Source: JACVRW01 sp034664085 (GTDB lineage: Bacteria > Actinomycetota > Thermoleophilia > Solirubrobacterales > Thermoleophilaceae). Taken from it: DNA of 64,000 nt. The notes beneath the pieces are model-generated. The model was given only the letters and a program-made list of their open reading frames with translations. It was not told where the DNA came from and searched no databases. This document shows, piece by piece, positions 1 through 9,275 of this stretch. The stretch spans positions 36,701 through 100,700 of the forward strand of contig JAXDII010000010.1 of the NCBI GenBank assembly GCA_034664085.1, written 5' to 3'. The position numbers and the translations under genes were made by a program. Within the stretch, counting starts at the first letter, position 1. The number at the start of each line of letters is the position of its first letter.

Positions 1-8
1 GCTCTGAG

Positions 9-14
9 TAGGCT
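9..14 (+). promoter_or_regulatory. -10 box of a leaderless yebC promoter
   Basis: TAGGCT lies 7 nt before the yebC ATG, so transcription should begin at or next to the start codon. The same hexamer at the same distance recurs before several other genes in this window. The -35 region falls outside the window. Confidence 0.5.
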
Positions 15-21
15 TGCTCCC

Positions 22-774
22 ATGGCAGGCCATTCCAAGTGGGCCTCGATCAAGCACAAGAAGAAGGCGGTGGACGCCAAGCGCGGCGCGCTGTTCACCA
101 AGCTGACGCGGGCGATCACGGTCGCCGCCCGTGAGGGCGGCGGCGACCCCGAGGGCAACCCCTCGCTTGCGCTCGCGATCCAGAAGGCGCGCGACGCCTC
201 GATGCCCAAGGACAACATCGAGCGCGCGATCGCGAAGGGCACCGGCGCCGACGCAGACGCGGACGCCTACGAGGCAGTCCTGTACGAGGGCTACGGCCCG
301 GGCGGGGTCGCGATCCTGGTGGAGGCGCTGACCGACAACCGCAACCGCACGAGCTCGGACGTGCGCCACGCCTTCGCCAAGCACGGAGGCAACCTGGGCG
401 AGCCCGGCTCGGTCGCCTGGACATTCGAGAAGAAGGGCGAGCTGTTGGTCGACGGCTCGCGCTACTCGGAGGATGACCTGCTGGCCGCCATCGACGCCGG
501 CGCCGAGGACGTGGCGCTCGACGGCGACGTCTGGGAGATCGTCACCGGCCCCTCCGGCCTCCAGGCGGTGCGCGAGGCGCTCGCGGCCGCGGGCGTCGAG
601 ATCCAGTCGGCCGAGGTGGTGCAGCGCCCGACCACGCGCACGCCGGTCGAGGAGGACCGCGTGCGCACGCTGATGAACCTGATCGAGGCGCTCGAGGACA
701 ACGACGACGTGCAGGGCGTCCACGCCAACTTCGACGTCGACGCCGAAGTGCTGGAGCGGGTGGCAGCCGCCTAG
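22..774 (+). CDS. yebC: YebC/PmpR family regulatory protein
   Basis: Member of the YebC/PmpR family, described in different bacteria as a DNA-binding regulator or as a ribosome-linked factor that helps translation. The opening MAGHSKWASIKHKK and the following lysine/arginine-rich helix are the family hallmark. The middle carries the GPGGVAILVE and NRNRT motifs, and the 250-aa length is normal. The start is firm because the conserved motif begins at residue 1. No Shine-Dalgarno precedes it; a -10 box 7 nt upstream suggests a leaderless mRNA. In many bacteria yebC directly precedes ruvC, but here about 14 kb of glycan genes lie between them. Confidence 0.97.
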   Translation: MAGHSKWASIKHKKKAVDAKRGALFTKLTRAITVAAREGGGDPEGNPSLALAIQKARDASMPKDNIERAIAKGTGADADADAYEAVLYEGYGPGGVAILVEALTDNRNRTSSDVRHAFAKHGGNLGEPGSVAWTFEKKGELLVDGSRYSEDDLLAAIDAGAEDVALDGDVWEIVTGPSGLQAVREALAAAGVEIQSAEVVQRPTTRTPVEEDRVRTLMNLIEALEDNDDVQGVHANFDVDAEVLERVAAA

Positions 775-1140
775 ATGGCGGAGCGCTCGACCGCCGCGCG
801 CGTCGGCGCGGCGGGCTTCTGGATCGTCGCCGGCGTCATGCACTTCGTGATCCCGCGCAGCTACGAGGCGATCGTGCCGCCGCGGCTGGAGCGCTGGAAG
901 CGCGAGCTGGTCGTGGCCAGCGGCGTGGCCGAGATCGCCGGCGGCGTGGCCGTGCTGCCGGAGCGCACCCGCCGCGGCGCGCGCTGGTGCTTGCTGGCGA
1001 CGCTGGCCGCCGTCTACCCGGCGAACATCCACATGGCGGTCAACGCCGAGCGGTTTCGGCGCATCCCCGAGGCCGCCCTCTGGGCCCGGCTGCCGGTGCA
1101 GTTCGTCTTCGGCTGGATCACCTGGCGCGGCACGCGCTAG
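775..1140 (+). CDS. DoxX-like small integral membrane protein
   Basis: A 121-aa protein with about four hydrophobic segments, resembling the DoxX-like family. The WIVAGVMHFVIP start, the mid-protein GVAEIAGGVAVLPE and the PANIHMAVN segment are typical of that group. The molecular role of such proteins is generally unknown. Its ATG follows the yebC stop codon directly with no gap, so it is probably cotranscribed and translationally coupled. It converges with the next gene and the two stop codons overlap. Confidence 0.75.
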   Translation: MAERSTAARVGAAGFWIVAGVMHFVIPRSYEAIVPPRLERWKRELVVASGVAEIAGGVAVLPERTRRGARWCLLATLAAVYPANIHMAVNAERFRRIPEAALWARLPVQFVFGWITWRGTR

Positions 1141-2714
1141 GGGGCCGCGGAGGAGAAGCGCCCGGCGACCGCGCGGCAGGTGGCCCGGTCCGGCAGCGGG
1201 AAGGCCCTGGAGCGCGGGACGTCGACGACGTAGGCCTTGCCGTACGGCGCGCTCTGGGGATCGAAGCTGTCGTTGGCGTTGCTGGCCGAGACGTCAGCCG
1301 CCGAGCAGACCAGCGCCGTCCCAGGTATCGCCGGGTACGCGGCCAGTGAGGGGTCCTCCCACCGGAAGCGGACGGCTCCGGCGAGGTCCCACGTCGCTGC
1401 GAACACCGGAACTCCGGGCGCCGACACCGTCGGAGCTCCGAAGGCGTAGATCGTGCTGCCGGCCGGCGGCTCGGGAAGCGCCCGGGCGACCGCGGCCACG
1501 ACGTCGTCCTGGAGCTCCGCCGAGAGGGCCCATGCCGCCTTGTCGTCGCGGATCTGCTGGATCCAGCCCCATCCGACGGCCGCCGCCAGGACGGCCGCCA
1601 GCCCGGCGCTCAGCTCGCGCCAGCGCCGCGCGCGCTGGGCCAGCAAGGTCCCGGCCACGGCCGCGAGCGCGTAGATCAGGAGGGCGAACCCGATCGCCGC
1701 TAGGCCGTTCACGCGGTTGTGCTGGCCGGGGTTGAGCGGGGCGTAGCTGTTCGGGTCGGCCGGCACGAAGATCGCGTAACCGACCCCCACGGCGGCCGTG
1801 GCGGCCAGCCCGATCGTGAGCCAGCGCAGCAGCTGCCGGCGCAGCGGGTCCTCGGAGGGCCGCCGCAGCGCGGTGACCGCGCCCGCCGCCGCGACCGCGA
1901 TCAGCGCCGCCGCCACCAGCGCCGTGCTGGGGCTGCCGTACGGGACGGCCATGCGAGAGAGGAGCACGAAGGCCTGATCGGCCGTGGACCCGGCGTGGCG
2001 GATGATCGTCCCGAGCGGCTGCGGCTCGTTCCAGCTCCCGGACGTGACCGTCGCCAGGACCGTGCCGATCACCGCTACGTCGGCGAGCCAGCGCACGAGT
2101 GCGGGGCGCCAGCCGGCGCGCCAGCGGTAGAGGACCACCGACAGCAGGATCGCCCCCGCGGCGATCTCGTAGAACATGACGCTCAGGGCGTACAGGACCA
2201 GGGCGCCCGCGTGCATCGCCACCGCGCGCCGACCGTGCGCGGCGAGCCCCCGCAGGGCGAGGACCGTCCCGAGCAGATAGCACGTGATCCCGGGCAGCGC
2301 GATGCTGGCGGCGCCCCAGAGTCGGTTCGCGTCCGAGGCGGGAAAGACCAGCACCAGGGCGGCCACCGCGCCCGCGTGCGGCGGCTCCATCCCCAGCTCA
2401 CGCAGCAGCCAGTACAGCGCGGCGGCCATCACGATCGCCATCAGCGTGAGCCAGGCCAGGTGGAGGTGCGCGTCCTGTCCGAAGAGCTCGTACAGGAGCG
2501 GCAGGTACAGCATCGACGCGGGCCGGAAGGAGTACCAGTTGAACGCGTCGACGGCGCCGAAGTAGCCGGGGTCCGGGGCGTAGGCGAACGTGACCGCGAA
2601 CACCCAGTCGTCGTTGTAGAAGCCGCCGTGCGCCACGTGTGACCCGAACGTCGCCACGCCGAGCAGAGCCAGCAGGCATGCACTGGCCACCAGCTCGCGC
2701 GCGCCGGGTCTCAC
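1137..2714 (-). CDS. GT-C-like polytopic membrane protein, probable surface-glycan glycosyltransferase
   Basis: A 525-aa protein with many hydrophobic segments and a soluble C-terminal part (roughly the last 130 residues). An acidic pair in the first loop (FYNDDW, near residue 27) matches the aspartate signature that many GT-C glycosyltransferases carry in their first external loop. These enzymes use polyprenyl-phosphate sugars outside the membrane. The start GTG overlaps the TGA of the Wzt gene (GTGA), so it is the last gene of a five-gene minus-strand operon with an ABC glycan exporter. A similar protein with a DEW motif is encoded at 33495-35198. The GT-C assignment is inferred from topology and motif only. 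Confidence 0.6.
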   Translation of the reverse strand: MRPGARELVASACLLALLGVATFGSHVAHGGFYNDDWVFAVTFAYAPDPGYFGAVDAFNWYSFRPASMLYLPLLYELFGQDAHLHLAWLTLMAIVMAAALYWLLRELGMEPPHAGAVAALVLVFPASDANRLWGAASIALPGITCYLLGTVLALRGLAAHGRRAVAMHAGALVLYALSVMFYEIAAGAILLSVVLYRWRAGWRPALVRWLADVAVIGTVLATVTSGSWNEPQPLGTIIRHAGSTADQAFVLLSRMAVPYGSPSTALVAAALIAVAAAGAVTALRRPSEDPLRRQLLRWLTIGLAATAAVGVGYAIFVPADPNSYAPLNPGQHNRVNGLAAIGFALLIYALAAVAGTLLAQRARRWRELSAGLAAVLAAAVGWGWIQQIRDDKAAWALSAELQDDVVAAVARALPEPPAGSTIYAFGAPTVSAPGVPVFAATWDLAGAVRFRWEDPSLAAYPAIPGTALVCSAADVSASNANDSFDPQSAPYGKAYVVDVPRSRAFPLPDRATCRAVAGRFSSAAP

Positions 2715-3946
2715 CGCACGACGTTCCACCGGTGGGGCGGCCGGAAGACGCCCTTGTCGTGGCGCGGCCCGAGAACGCGCAGCGGGTACGCATGCCAGTG
2801 GTAGTCGTAGGCGTATTCCCAGTCGGCGCGGTAGATGCCCGCGTCGAGGACGTAGTCCCCGGGCAGGAGATCGAGGCGCCCGAACTCGAGCTCGACGGCC
2901 ACCGTCCCGTCGACCGTGCCGAGCCGCACTCCGTCGGCTTCGGTCGTCGACTCGTAACAGACGACCCCGTCCGAGACGCGGTTGATCGTGACTCCGACGA
3001 TCGGATCCCTCAGGGGCTGGGTCCGGCTGGAGAGCTCGAGTGACACCGTGAGGCTCTTGCCGCTGGCGATCTCGCTCACGGGCACGCCGTCGGGCCCGCG
3101 CAGGCCGACGGACTCGATCGTCGCCTCCTGCGTGCCCAGGCGGTTGCGGCGCAGCTCCAGCTCCCCGCGCTGCTCTCCTGACGGGGCGGGGGTCCGCTCC
3201 ACCGTGGCGGAGTACATCGCCTCGCGGTACTCCGCGATCACCGCCGCCGAGCTGCCGAGCGCGCGCACGGCGCCCGCCTGGAGCCAGACCGCCTGCTCGC
3301 ATTCCGCGGCGATCTGTTCGAGGTCGTGCGAGGCCAGGATCAGCGTGGTGCCGCCGTCGCGCATGGCGTTGATGCGCTCCATGCACTTGCGCTGGAAGCG
3401 GAGGTCCCCGACCGTGATCACTTCGTCCACCAGCAGCGCGTCGGCCTCGAGCTGCGCCACGACGCCGAAGGCCAGCCGCAGCTTCATGCCCTCGCTGTAG
3501 GTCCGCATCGGGGCATCGGCGAAGTCCTCGAGCTCCGAGAACTCGAGCACCGCCGGCAGCAGCGCTCTCGCCGCCGCCTGCCGCCAGCCGTTGATGACGA
3601 GCGCGGTCACGGCGTTCTCGCGGCCGGTGAGCGTGAGGTCGAACCAGGCGTCGAAGTTGAGCACCGACGCCGTGCGCCGCGGCACGGCGATCCGACCGCG
3701 GTTCGGCCGGCCGAGCCCCGACGCCAGCCGCAGGAGGGTCGACTTGCCGGCGCCGTTTGCCCCGATCACTCCGAGGCTCTCGCCGGCGCCCAGCGAGAAC
3801 GACACGTCGCGCAGCGCCCACCGCAGCTCCGACCCGTGCGCGAGCAGCGGCATGCGGCGCGTCAGGATGCCGCGCAGCGTCCGCTCGCGAGACCAGCGCG
3901 GGTACGACTTCCAGACGCCGGACAGCTCTATCTGAGGACTACTCAC
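2711..3946 (-). CDS. Wzt-type ABC transporter ATPase with C-terminal glycan-recognition-like domain
   Basis: ATP-binding subunit of a polysaccharide exporter (ABC-2 type). Visible motifs are Walker A GANGAGKST at residues 62-70, the signature YSEGM at about 150-154, Walker B LLVDE at 171-175 and the switch histidine in ASHD near 207. An extra domain at about 270-411 corresponds to the C-terminal domain of Wzt proteins, which in O9a-type systems binds the modified non-reducing end of the glycan. The start GTG overlaps the stop of the permease gene (GTGA). Length is 411 aa, matching long Wzt rather than short TagH-like ATPases. A methyltransferase two genes upstream could supply the terminal mark. 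Confidence 0.88.
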   Translation of the reverse strand: MSSPQIELSGVWKSYPRWSRERTLRGILTRRMPLLAHGSELRWALRDVSFSLGAGESLGVIGANGAGKSTLLRLASGLGRPNRGRIAVPRRTASVLNFDAWFDLTLTGRENAVTALVINGWRQAAARALLPAVLEFSELEDFADAPMRTYSEGMKLRLAFGVVAQLEADALLVDEVITVGDLRFQRKCMERINAMRDGGTTLILASHDLEQIAAECEQAVWLQAGAVRALGSSAAVIAEYREAMYSATVERTPAPSGEQRGELELRRNRLGTQEATIESVGLRGPDGVPVSEIASGKSLTVSLELSSRTQPLRDPIVGVTINRVSDGVVCYESTTEADGVRLGTVDGTVAVELEFGRLDLLPGDYVLDAGIYRADWEYAYDYHWHAYPLRVLGPRHDKGVFRPPHRWNVVR

Positions 3947-4761
3947 AGCTCGTCGACGAAGCCGGACTGGAGCCGCCTGAACAGGGCCACGCCGGCGGCG
4001 ACCAGCGCCAGCGTTGCGGCCGCGAGGATCGCGACCTGGGCGCCGCTCGGGCCGCTGCCCCCGAGCAGCACGGCGCGGTACGCCTCGATCAGGGTCGCGA
4101 GCGGGTTGAGCTCCAGCACCGAGCGGTAGCGCTCGGGCACCCGGTCGAGGTCGTAGAAAACGGGTGTCACGTAGAAGATGAGCGTCAGCCCGACGAGGAC
4201 GACCTGCGGGACGTCGCGCAGGTAGACGGTGGCGGCCGAGCAGAGCCACGCGAGCCCGCACATGAGCACGAACTGCACGGCCAGCAGCGGCGGGAGCAGC
4301 AGCGCCGTCCAGTCGAGCCCGTGAGTCAGCGCGACCATCACGAGCAGCACCGGCAGCCCCATGATCACGTCGACCAACGGGACCGCCACGGAGACGACCG
4401 GTATCACGGCCGGCGGGAAGCGCGTCTGGAAGACGAGGTGCCGATGCGTGACGAGCGACGAGGCCGCCTCGCTCAGCCCGGCGCTGAACCAGGTGAAGGC
4501 CAGCAGCCCGGTGAAGACGAAGACGGGGTAGTCGTCGATGCCGAGGTCGACCACGCCGGAGAAAACGAACACCAGCACGCCGAGCTGGGCGAGCTGCCGG
4601 GTGAGCGGCCACATCCAGCCGAGCAGCGTCCAGCGGTGCCTGGAGGTCACCTCCCGCCGGGCGAGGTGAACGGCGAGCTCCCAGAAGCGCGCCAGCTCGC
4701 CGCCGCGCCCCCTTGGGGCGCCGGTCATCGGTCGCGGCTCAGTCGCCGCGACCGGCGTCAC
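3943..4761 (-). CDS. Wzm-type ABC-2 permease for polysaccharide export
   Basis: Membrane subunit of the exporter paired with the ATPase that follows. The protein has an N-terminal segment with ARREVTSRHR and LLGWMWPL, typical of ABC-2 polysaccharide permeases, then about six hydrophobic helices and the conserved FYVTPVFYD stretch. The GTG at 4761 overlaps the stop codon of the upstream methyltransferase (GTGA) and gives 272 aa. A longer in-frame start at 4785 would overlap that gene by 28 nt and is less likely. It probably moves undecaprenyl-linked glycan across the inner membrane. Confidence 0.87.
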   Translation of the reverse strand: MTPVAATEPRPMTGAPRGRGGELARFWELAVHLARREVTSRHRWTLLGWMWPLTRQLAQLGVLVFVFSGVVDLGIDDYPVFVFTGLLAFTWFSAGLSEAASSLVTHRHLVFQTRFPPAVIPVVSVAVPLVDVIMGLPVLLVMVALTHGLDWTALLLPPLLAVQFVLMCGLAWLCSAATVYLRDVPQVVLVGLTLIFYVTPVFYDLDRVPERYRSVLELNPLATLIEAYRAVLLGGSGPSGAQVAILAAATLALVAAGVALFRRLQSGFVDEL

Positions 4762-5537
4762 TTGCTCATGACGCAGACGACCCACTCGGCATGGTCGCTG
4801 CCCCCCTCATAGCGGTAGTCCAGCTCCACCTGGCGCCGCAGCATTCGTGTCAGGTTGTGCTCGGCCCATCGGCTCCAGAGGAACAGATCCCCGCCGCGAA
4901 TGTCGAAGTTCCACTGGTGCAGGCCCTCGTAGCCCTCGGTTTCGGCCTCGGTCCGGTAGTGGCGCAGCGCGACCCATCCGCCGGGCTTCACCAGCCGCAC
5001 CATGTTCGCGACGACGCGAGCCGGATCGTCGCAGTGGTCCAGCGAGTTCCGCGCATAGGCCACGTCGAAGCTCTCAGCCGGGAAGCGCTCCAGGAGGTCC
5101 TCGCCGCGGCAGGCGAGCGTACGCACCGGCGGCACCACGCCGAACTGCTCCAGCAGCAGGTCGTAGTCGCCGGCGAGCGGATCGACGGCCGTGATGGTGA
5201 GCGCCTTGCCGGGGTATGTCTTGCCCAGAGTCGTCATCGGCCCGGCCCCGACGTCGAGGATCGATACCGTCTGCGCAGGCAGGCGCGCCAGCCGGTCGGC
5301 GAGCAGAGGCTCCGCCAGCGGCGTGGCGGGGTCCAGACGCGCCGCGTACTCGTCTGGCCAGTCGAGCCCGCCGGTTTCGATGTACCGCTTCCAGAACCCG
5401 ACCTCGCTGGGGAGCTCGCGCCGCCACGTCTCCGTGTGCTCGCCGCCGTGCCGCCCACGCAGCAGGCGGCGTGCCAGGGCACGCAGTCGGTTGAAGGGAT
5501 GTTCGCCCTGCGCCGCGGAATCGGACTGCGGTGACAT
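4758..5537 (-). CDS. SAM-dependent methyltransferase in glycan export operon
   Basis: A class I methyltransferase of 259 aa. The SAM-binding motif I is ILDVGAGPMTTLG, the acidic residue after strand 2 is in AVDPLAGD, and the post-I region reads YARNSLDHCDDPARV followed by LVKPGGWVAL. It lies directly upstream of the Wzm/Wzt pair and overlaps Wzm by 4 nt. This arrangement suggests it methylates a sugar of the exported glycan, possibly as a terminating cap, but the substrate cannot be read from sequence. The ATG at 5537 was chosen because it follows the upstream gene with a 14-nt gap. Confidence 0.75.
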   Translation of the reverse strand: MSPQSDSAAQGEHPFNRLRALARRLLRGRHGGEHTETWRRELPSEVGFWKRYIETGGLDWPDEYAARLDPATPLAEPLLADRLARLPAQTVSILDVGAGPMTTLGKTYPGKALTITAVDPLAGDYDLLLEQFGVVPPVRTLACRGEDLLERFPAESFDVAYARNSLDHCDDPARVVANMVRLVKPGGWVALRHYRTEAETEGYEGLHQWNFDIRGGDLFLWSRWAEHNLTRMLRRQVELDYRYEGGSDHAEWVVCVMSK

Positions 5538-5551
5538 GGCGGCGAGTGACG

Positions 5552-6658
5552 CTACCAAGTCGCAGCGGGGCGGCCGGTGCGCTCGCGGGCAAACCGCTCG
5601 AGGGCCGTCCGCACGCTGCGCGCCAGCCCCTCCTGTGCGGCTCGCTCCTCCAGCGCGGCCAGGAACCGATCCAGGCGGTGATCTACGAAGGGCCACAGCG
5701 TGAGCCAGTCGGCGGGCCGGCCGTCGGCCGTGAGGCTGACCGCCGCGAACAGCAGCTCGGCAGCCTCGTGCGGGTCGAGCCCGGCGACCGACCCCGCCTC
5801 GAGCTCCTGTAGGACCTGGGTGGCTTCCCGCCCCTCGCCGAGCAGCAGCCCCGCGGGCCAGCACGCGAAGCTCAGCCTCGCTCCGGACAGCTCACCCGCC
5901 GGGGCGCCCGCGGCGTGGGCCGGATGTGGAACGGGCACGCGCGGGTCGGGCGAGTGACCGCGTTCGATCACCCGCAGCCCATCCGCCAGGACCTGCCAGG
6001 GGTCGAGCGACGCGCTTCGGGCGCTGAGGCGGTAGAAGGCCACCAGCTCCGGGATCGCCTCGAAGCGGGCGCCGGTGCGCGCGATCCGCTGCCAGAGGTC
6101 CCAGTCCTCGCAGGTGACCAGCGAGGCGTCGTAGGCGCCCACGCCGCGCACCAGGGGGCGCCGGACCACGCACGCCAGAGTGGGGAGGGCACAGACCCGG
6201 GCAAACGCCGGAAAGAGCTCGCTGGGGCGCTCCCAGTGGTGCGTGAGGAGCACCTCGCCGCCGCCACCGACGCGCGCCCAGCCGCCGTAGACGGCGTCGG
6301 GCGCGTCGTCGGCGGCCAGGGGAGCGGTGAGCCGCTCGAGCGCCGATGGGTCGAGCCAGTCGTCGGCGTCGAGGCAGAGCAGCCAGTCGAAGCGCGCCAT
6401 GCCGATGGCCCGGTTGCGCGCGGCGCCGACGCCCGCGTGAGCCTGCGAGACCGCGCGTATGCGGGCATCCCGCCGCGCGAAGGCGGCGGCGACCTCGCCG
6501 GTCGCATCGGCCGAGCCGTCGTCCACGACGACGGCCTCCCAGTGCGGGTGGGTCTGGGCCCGCAGCGACTCGAGCGTCCGGGCCAGCGTGCCCTGCGCGT
6601 CGTAGGCCGGAACGATCACCGACACCTCCGGCGGCGTGTTGTCGGGTAGGGCGCCCAC
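5552..6658 (-). CDS. Family 2 glycosyltransferase
   Basis: A GT-A fold glycosyltransferase. The N-terminal VSVIVPAYDAQGTLARTL, the nucleotide-binding VVVDDGSADAT and the metal-binding DADDW are the standard GT2 motifs. The later WQRIARTGARF is typical of the acceptor region. The GTG at 6658 places the catalytic domain about 10 residues from the N terminus and gives 368 aa. The C-terminal 120 residues have no recognised domain. It is the first gene of the minus-strand glycan operon. Its start is 58 nt from the divergent large GT gene. Sugar specificity is unknown. Confidence 0.82.
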   Translation of the reverse strand: MGALPDNTPPEVSVIVPAYDAQGTLARTLESLRAQTHPHWEAVVVDDGSADATGEVAAAFARRDARIRAVSQAHAGVGAARNRAIGMARFDWLLCLDADDWLDPSALERLTAPLAADDAPDAVYGGWARVGGGGEVLLTHHWERPSELFPAFARVCALPTLACVVRRPLVRGVGAYDASLVTCEDWDLWQRIARTGARFEAIPELVAFYRLSARSASLDPWQVLADGLRVIERGHSPDPRVPVPHPAHAAGAPAGELSGARLSFACWPAGLLLGEGREATQVLQELEAGSVAGLDPHEAAELLFAAVSLTADGRPADWLTLWPFVDHRLDRFLAALEERAAQEGLARSVRTALERFARERTGRPAATW

Positions 6659-6704
6659 GTCTGCCTGGCCTGGGCGGACCGTAGCGTGCCCTGCGGTGCG
6701 CTGG

Positions 6705-6710
6705 TAGCTT
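6705..6710 (+). promoter_or_regulatory. -10 box for the large glycosyltransferase gene
   Basis: TAGCTT lies 6 nt before the GTG at 6717. This geometry fits a leaderless mRNA and supports 6717 rather than the alternative GTG at 6747 as the start. Confidence 0.4.
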
Positions 6711-6716
6711 CGACTG

Positions 6717-9275
6717 GTGTTACAGGGCCGCCGCCACGGCGCACCCGTGAGCAGCGTCAAGGTCGTCAGGGTGGACGTCGACGACGGCCTGCGGGAGGTC
6801 GTGGTGGAGGACCGCTACCAGCGCGTCCTGCTCGTCGTGACCTCTCGCGGCGCGTTTCTCGGCCAGGTGACGGTTCCGGCGAAGCGCACTCTGACGGTCG
6901 AGTCGCAATGGGGCGCGATCGCGGCGTCGCTCGGCGAGCTGCTCTGGCGCCAGCGTGTGAGGACCGCCTTCACCCGCGCGGCACGCGGCCCGGACGCCGC
7001 GCCGCTGGACGGCCCGAGCGTATCCGTGATCATCTGCACCAAGGAGCGCCCCGAGGACCTGCGACGCTGTCTGGACAGCCTCGCCGTGCTGCGCACGCAG
7101 CCCGACGAGGTGATCGTGGTCGACAACGGGCCGGGTGACCCCGCCACCGCCGAGGTCTGCCGCGGGCGTCCGGTCCGCTACCTCGTGGAGAGCGGCCCCG
7201 GGCTGTCCCGGGCGCGCAACCGCGGGATCGCGGAGGCGCGTGGCGAGGTCGTCGCGTTCACCGATGACGACTGCGTGGTGGACCCGCGCTGGCTCGACGG
7301 CCTCGGCGATCCGTTCGACGACCCGCTGGTGATGGCGGCCACCGGCTACGCCGGCCCGCTCGAGATGGAGACCCGCGCGCAGTATCTCTTCGAGGCCCAT
7401 GGCGGCTTCCAGCGCCATCCCGAGCGAGTCGTCTTCGACGGCTCCTCGAGCTCGCCGATCATCGTGGCCGCGACGGCGGGGGCGGGCGCGAACTCGCTCT
7501 TCCGCCGGAGTGTGTTCGACGAGGTCGGTCCGTTCGCGGAGGACCTCGGGCCGGGCACCCCCGCCCGCAACGCGGAGGAGAAGTACGCCTTCTACCGGAT
7601 CGCCGCGGCCGGCTACCGGATCGTCTTCGATCCCGCCCGCATCGTCTGGCACCGCCACCGGCGGGACCTGCCGGTGCTGCGCCGCACCCTGCACAACTAC
7701 ACGGTCGGCGAGTTCGCCTACACGACACGCTGCCTGCTGGGGCACGGGGAGCTCGACGTGCTGCGGCTCTGGCGCTGGTGGCCGCGCCACCTCGCCGTCG
7801 ACCTCTGGCGGCTGCGGCGCGGTGACGACCGCGCAATCCCGCTGGGGCTGATCGCCGCCGAGGCGGCGGGGATCCCGCGCGGCCCCTGGACCCTGTGGCG
7901 GTCGCGCTTCCGCCGGCCGGCGAACCCGCCGCTGCCCAGCCGGTCGAAGGAGCCGCAGGCAGGCGAACCCCGCGTCGCCGCGGGCGGGGAGGCCCCGATG
8001 CTCTCGGTGGTGATCGCCTCGCGCAACCGGCGCGAGCGGCTGCGCGAGGTGCTCGCCACGCTGGCTCGCCAGACGTACCCGCCGGAGCGCTTCGAGGTCG
8101 TGCTGGTGCTCGACGGCAGCACGGACGGCAGCGCCGAGATGGTCAGGGCGCTGGAGCTGCCGTACCCGGTGAAGCTGCTCGAGCAGGAGAACAGGGGGCT
8201 CGCGGCCACCAGGAACCGCGGCGCGCGCGAAGCCACGCACGAGATCGTCGTCTTCCTCGACGACGACATCGTGCCCGAGCCCGGCTTCCTGGCCGAGCAC
8301 GCCCGCGCCCACCAAGGGCGCGACGGGCACGTGGCGCTCGGCTACTACCCGCCGGTGCTAGCCGAGCAGAGCCTCTGGGCCTACGCCATCCGCGCCTGGT
8401 GGGAGGACCACTTCCGGCGCAAGGCCGAGCCCGCCCATCAGTGGACGTACATCGACTACGCCGATGGCAACTGCTCGATGCCGCGGGGACTGCTTTTCGG
8501 CTGTGGCGGCTACGACGAGGACTTCAAGGGCCGCCGCCAGGACTGGGAGCTCGGGATCCGCCTGCTGCAGCGCGGCGTGACGTTCGACTACCACCCGCGG
8601 GCCAGGGGGGCGCACCACCTGGCCACCGGCTTCGCCACCGCGCTGCGCCATGCGCGCCAGGAGGCCAAGGACGACGTGCTGCTGGGCCGAAAGCATCCGC
8701 AGGTACGAGGGCAGCTGCCCGTGGCCGGCGAGGCGGGGCCCGGCCCCGGCGCGCCCCGGCGAGTGGTCCTGCTCTACCGCCGTCGCGATGCCGCCGAGGC
8801 GGTGCTGCGCGCGGGCCCGGCGGCGGCGGACCGCCTGGAGCGGCTTCGCCTGCGCCCTCAATGGCATCGCCTGGCACACCGGCTGCTGCGGCTCTCCTAC
8901 CTGGCCGGCGCCACGGAGGCCCTCGCCACGCCGGCGGGCTTCGAGGAGTTCCTGGCTCCCGTGTGGGACGAACGGTCGGTCGAAACGGTGCCCGTGTGGC
9001 TGGACGCTCCCGGCGCCATCGTCGTGCCGCCCGCGGCCGGCGTGGTGAGCCTGAGCCTCGGCTACGCCGGCCGGGAGCTCGCCGCCACGCGTGCCATACA
9101 GGTCGCCGGCCAGTGGGACTGGCGCGAGGTCACCGAGCGGGTGGTCCAGGAGGCCCAGTGGCCGATGCGGATGGCGCTCCTCCTGCGGGATGAGTCCTGG
9201 GGAACCGCACCTCCGGAGCGCTCCCGCCCTCCGGAGCCCGGGTCGGCTCCACCGCCGCCGCCAGGCAGCCGCTGA
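6717..9275 (+). CDS. Large bifunctional glycosyltransferase with two GT2 domains
   Basis: An 852-aa protein. The first GT2 domain starts near residue 101 (SVSVIICTKERPEDL), with VVDNGPGD and FTDDDCVVDP. The second starts near 428 (LSVVIASRNRRERL), with VLDGSTDGS and FLDDDIVPEPG. A small N-terminal module (RVLLVVTSRGAFLGQVTVP) is followed by the catalytic domains, an Arg-rich helical tail and a second copy of a similar small module near the C terminus. The same order occurs in the facing gene at 9130-12345. It probably builds or decorates the surface glycan. The last 146 nt overlap that gene in the opposite direction. Confidence 0.8.
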   Translation: MLQGRRHGAPVSSVKVVRVDVDDGLREVVVEDRYQRVLLVVTSRGAFLGQVTVPAKRTLTVESQWGAIAASLGELLWRQRVRTAFTRAARGPDAAPLDGPSVSVIICTKERPEDLRRCLDSLAVLRTQPDEVIVVDNGPGDPATAEVCRGRPVRYLVESGPGLSRARNRGIAEARGEVVAFTDDDCVVDPRWLDGLGDPFDDPLVMAATGYAGPLEMETRAQYLFEAHGGFQRHPERVVFDGSSSSPIIVAATAGAGANSLFRRSVFDEVGPFAEDLGPGTPARNAEEKYAFYRIAAAGYRIVFDPARIVWHRHRRDLPVLRRTLHNYTVGEFAYTTRCLLGHGELDVLRLWRWWPRHLAVDLWRLRRGDDRAIPLGLIAAEAAGIPRGPWTLWRSRFRRPANPPLPSRSKEPQAGEPRVAAGGEAPMLSVVIASRNRRERLREVLATLARQTYPPERFEVVLVLDGSTDGSAEMVRALELPYPVKLLEQENRGLAATRNRGAREATHEIVVFLDDDIVPEPGFLAEHARAHQGRDGHVALGYYPPVLAEQSLWAYAIRAWWEDHFRRKAEPAHQWTYIDYADGNCSMPRGLLFGCGGYDEDFKGRRQDWELGIRLLQRGVTFDYHPRARGAHHLATGFATALRHARQEAKDDVLLGRKHPQVRGQLPVAGEAGPGPGAPRRVVLLYRRRDAAEAVLRAGPAAADRLERLRLRPQWHRLAHRLLRLSYLAGATEALATPAGFEEFLAPVWDERSVETVPVWLDAPGAIVVPPAAGVVSLSLGYAGRELAATRAIQVAGQWDWREVTERVVQEAQWPMRMALLLRDESWGTAPPERSRPPEPGSAPPPPPGSR

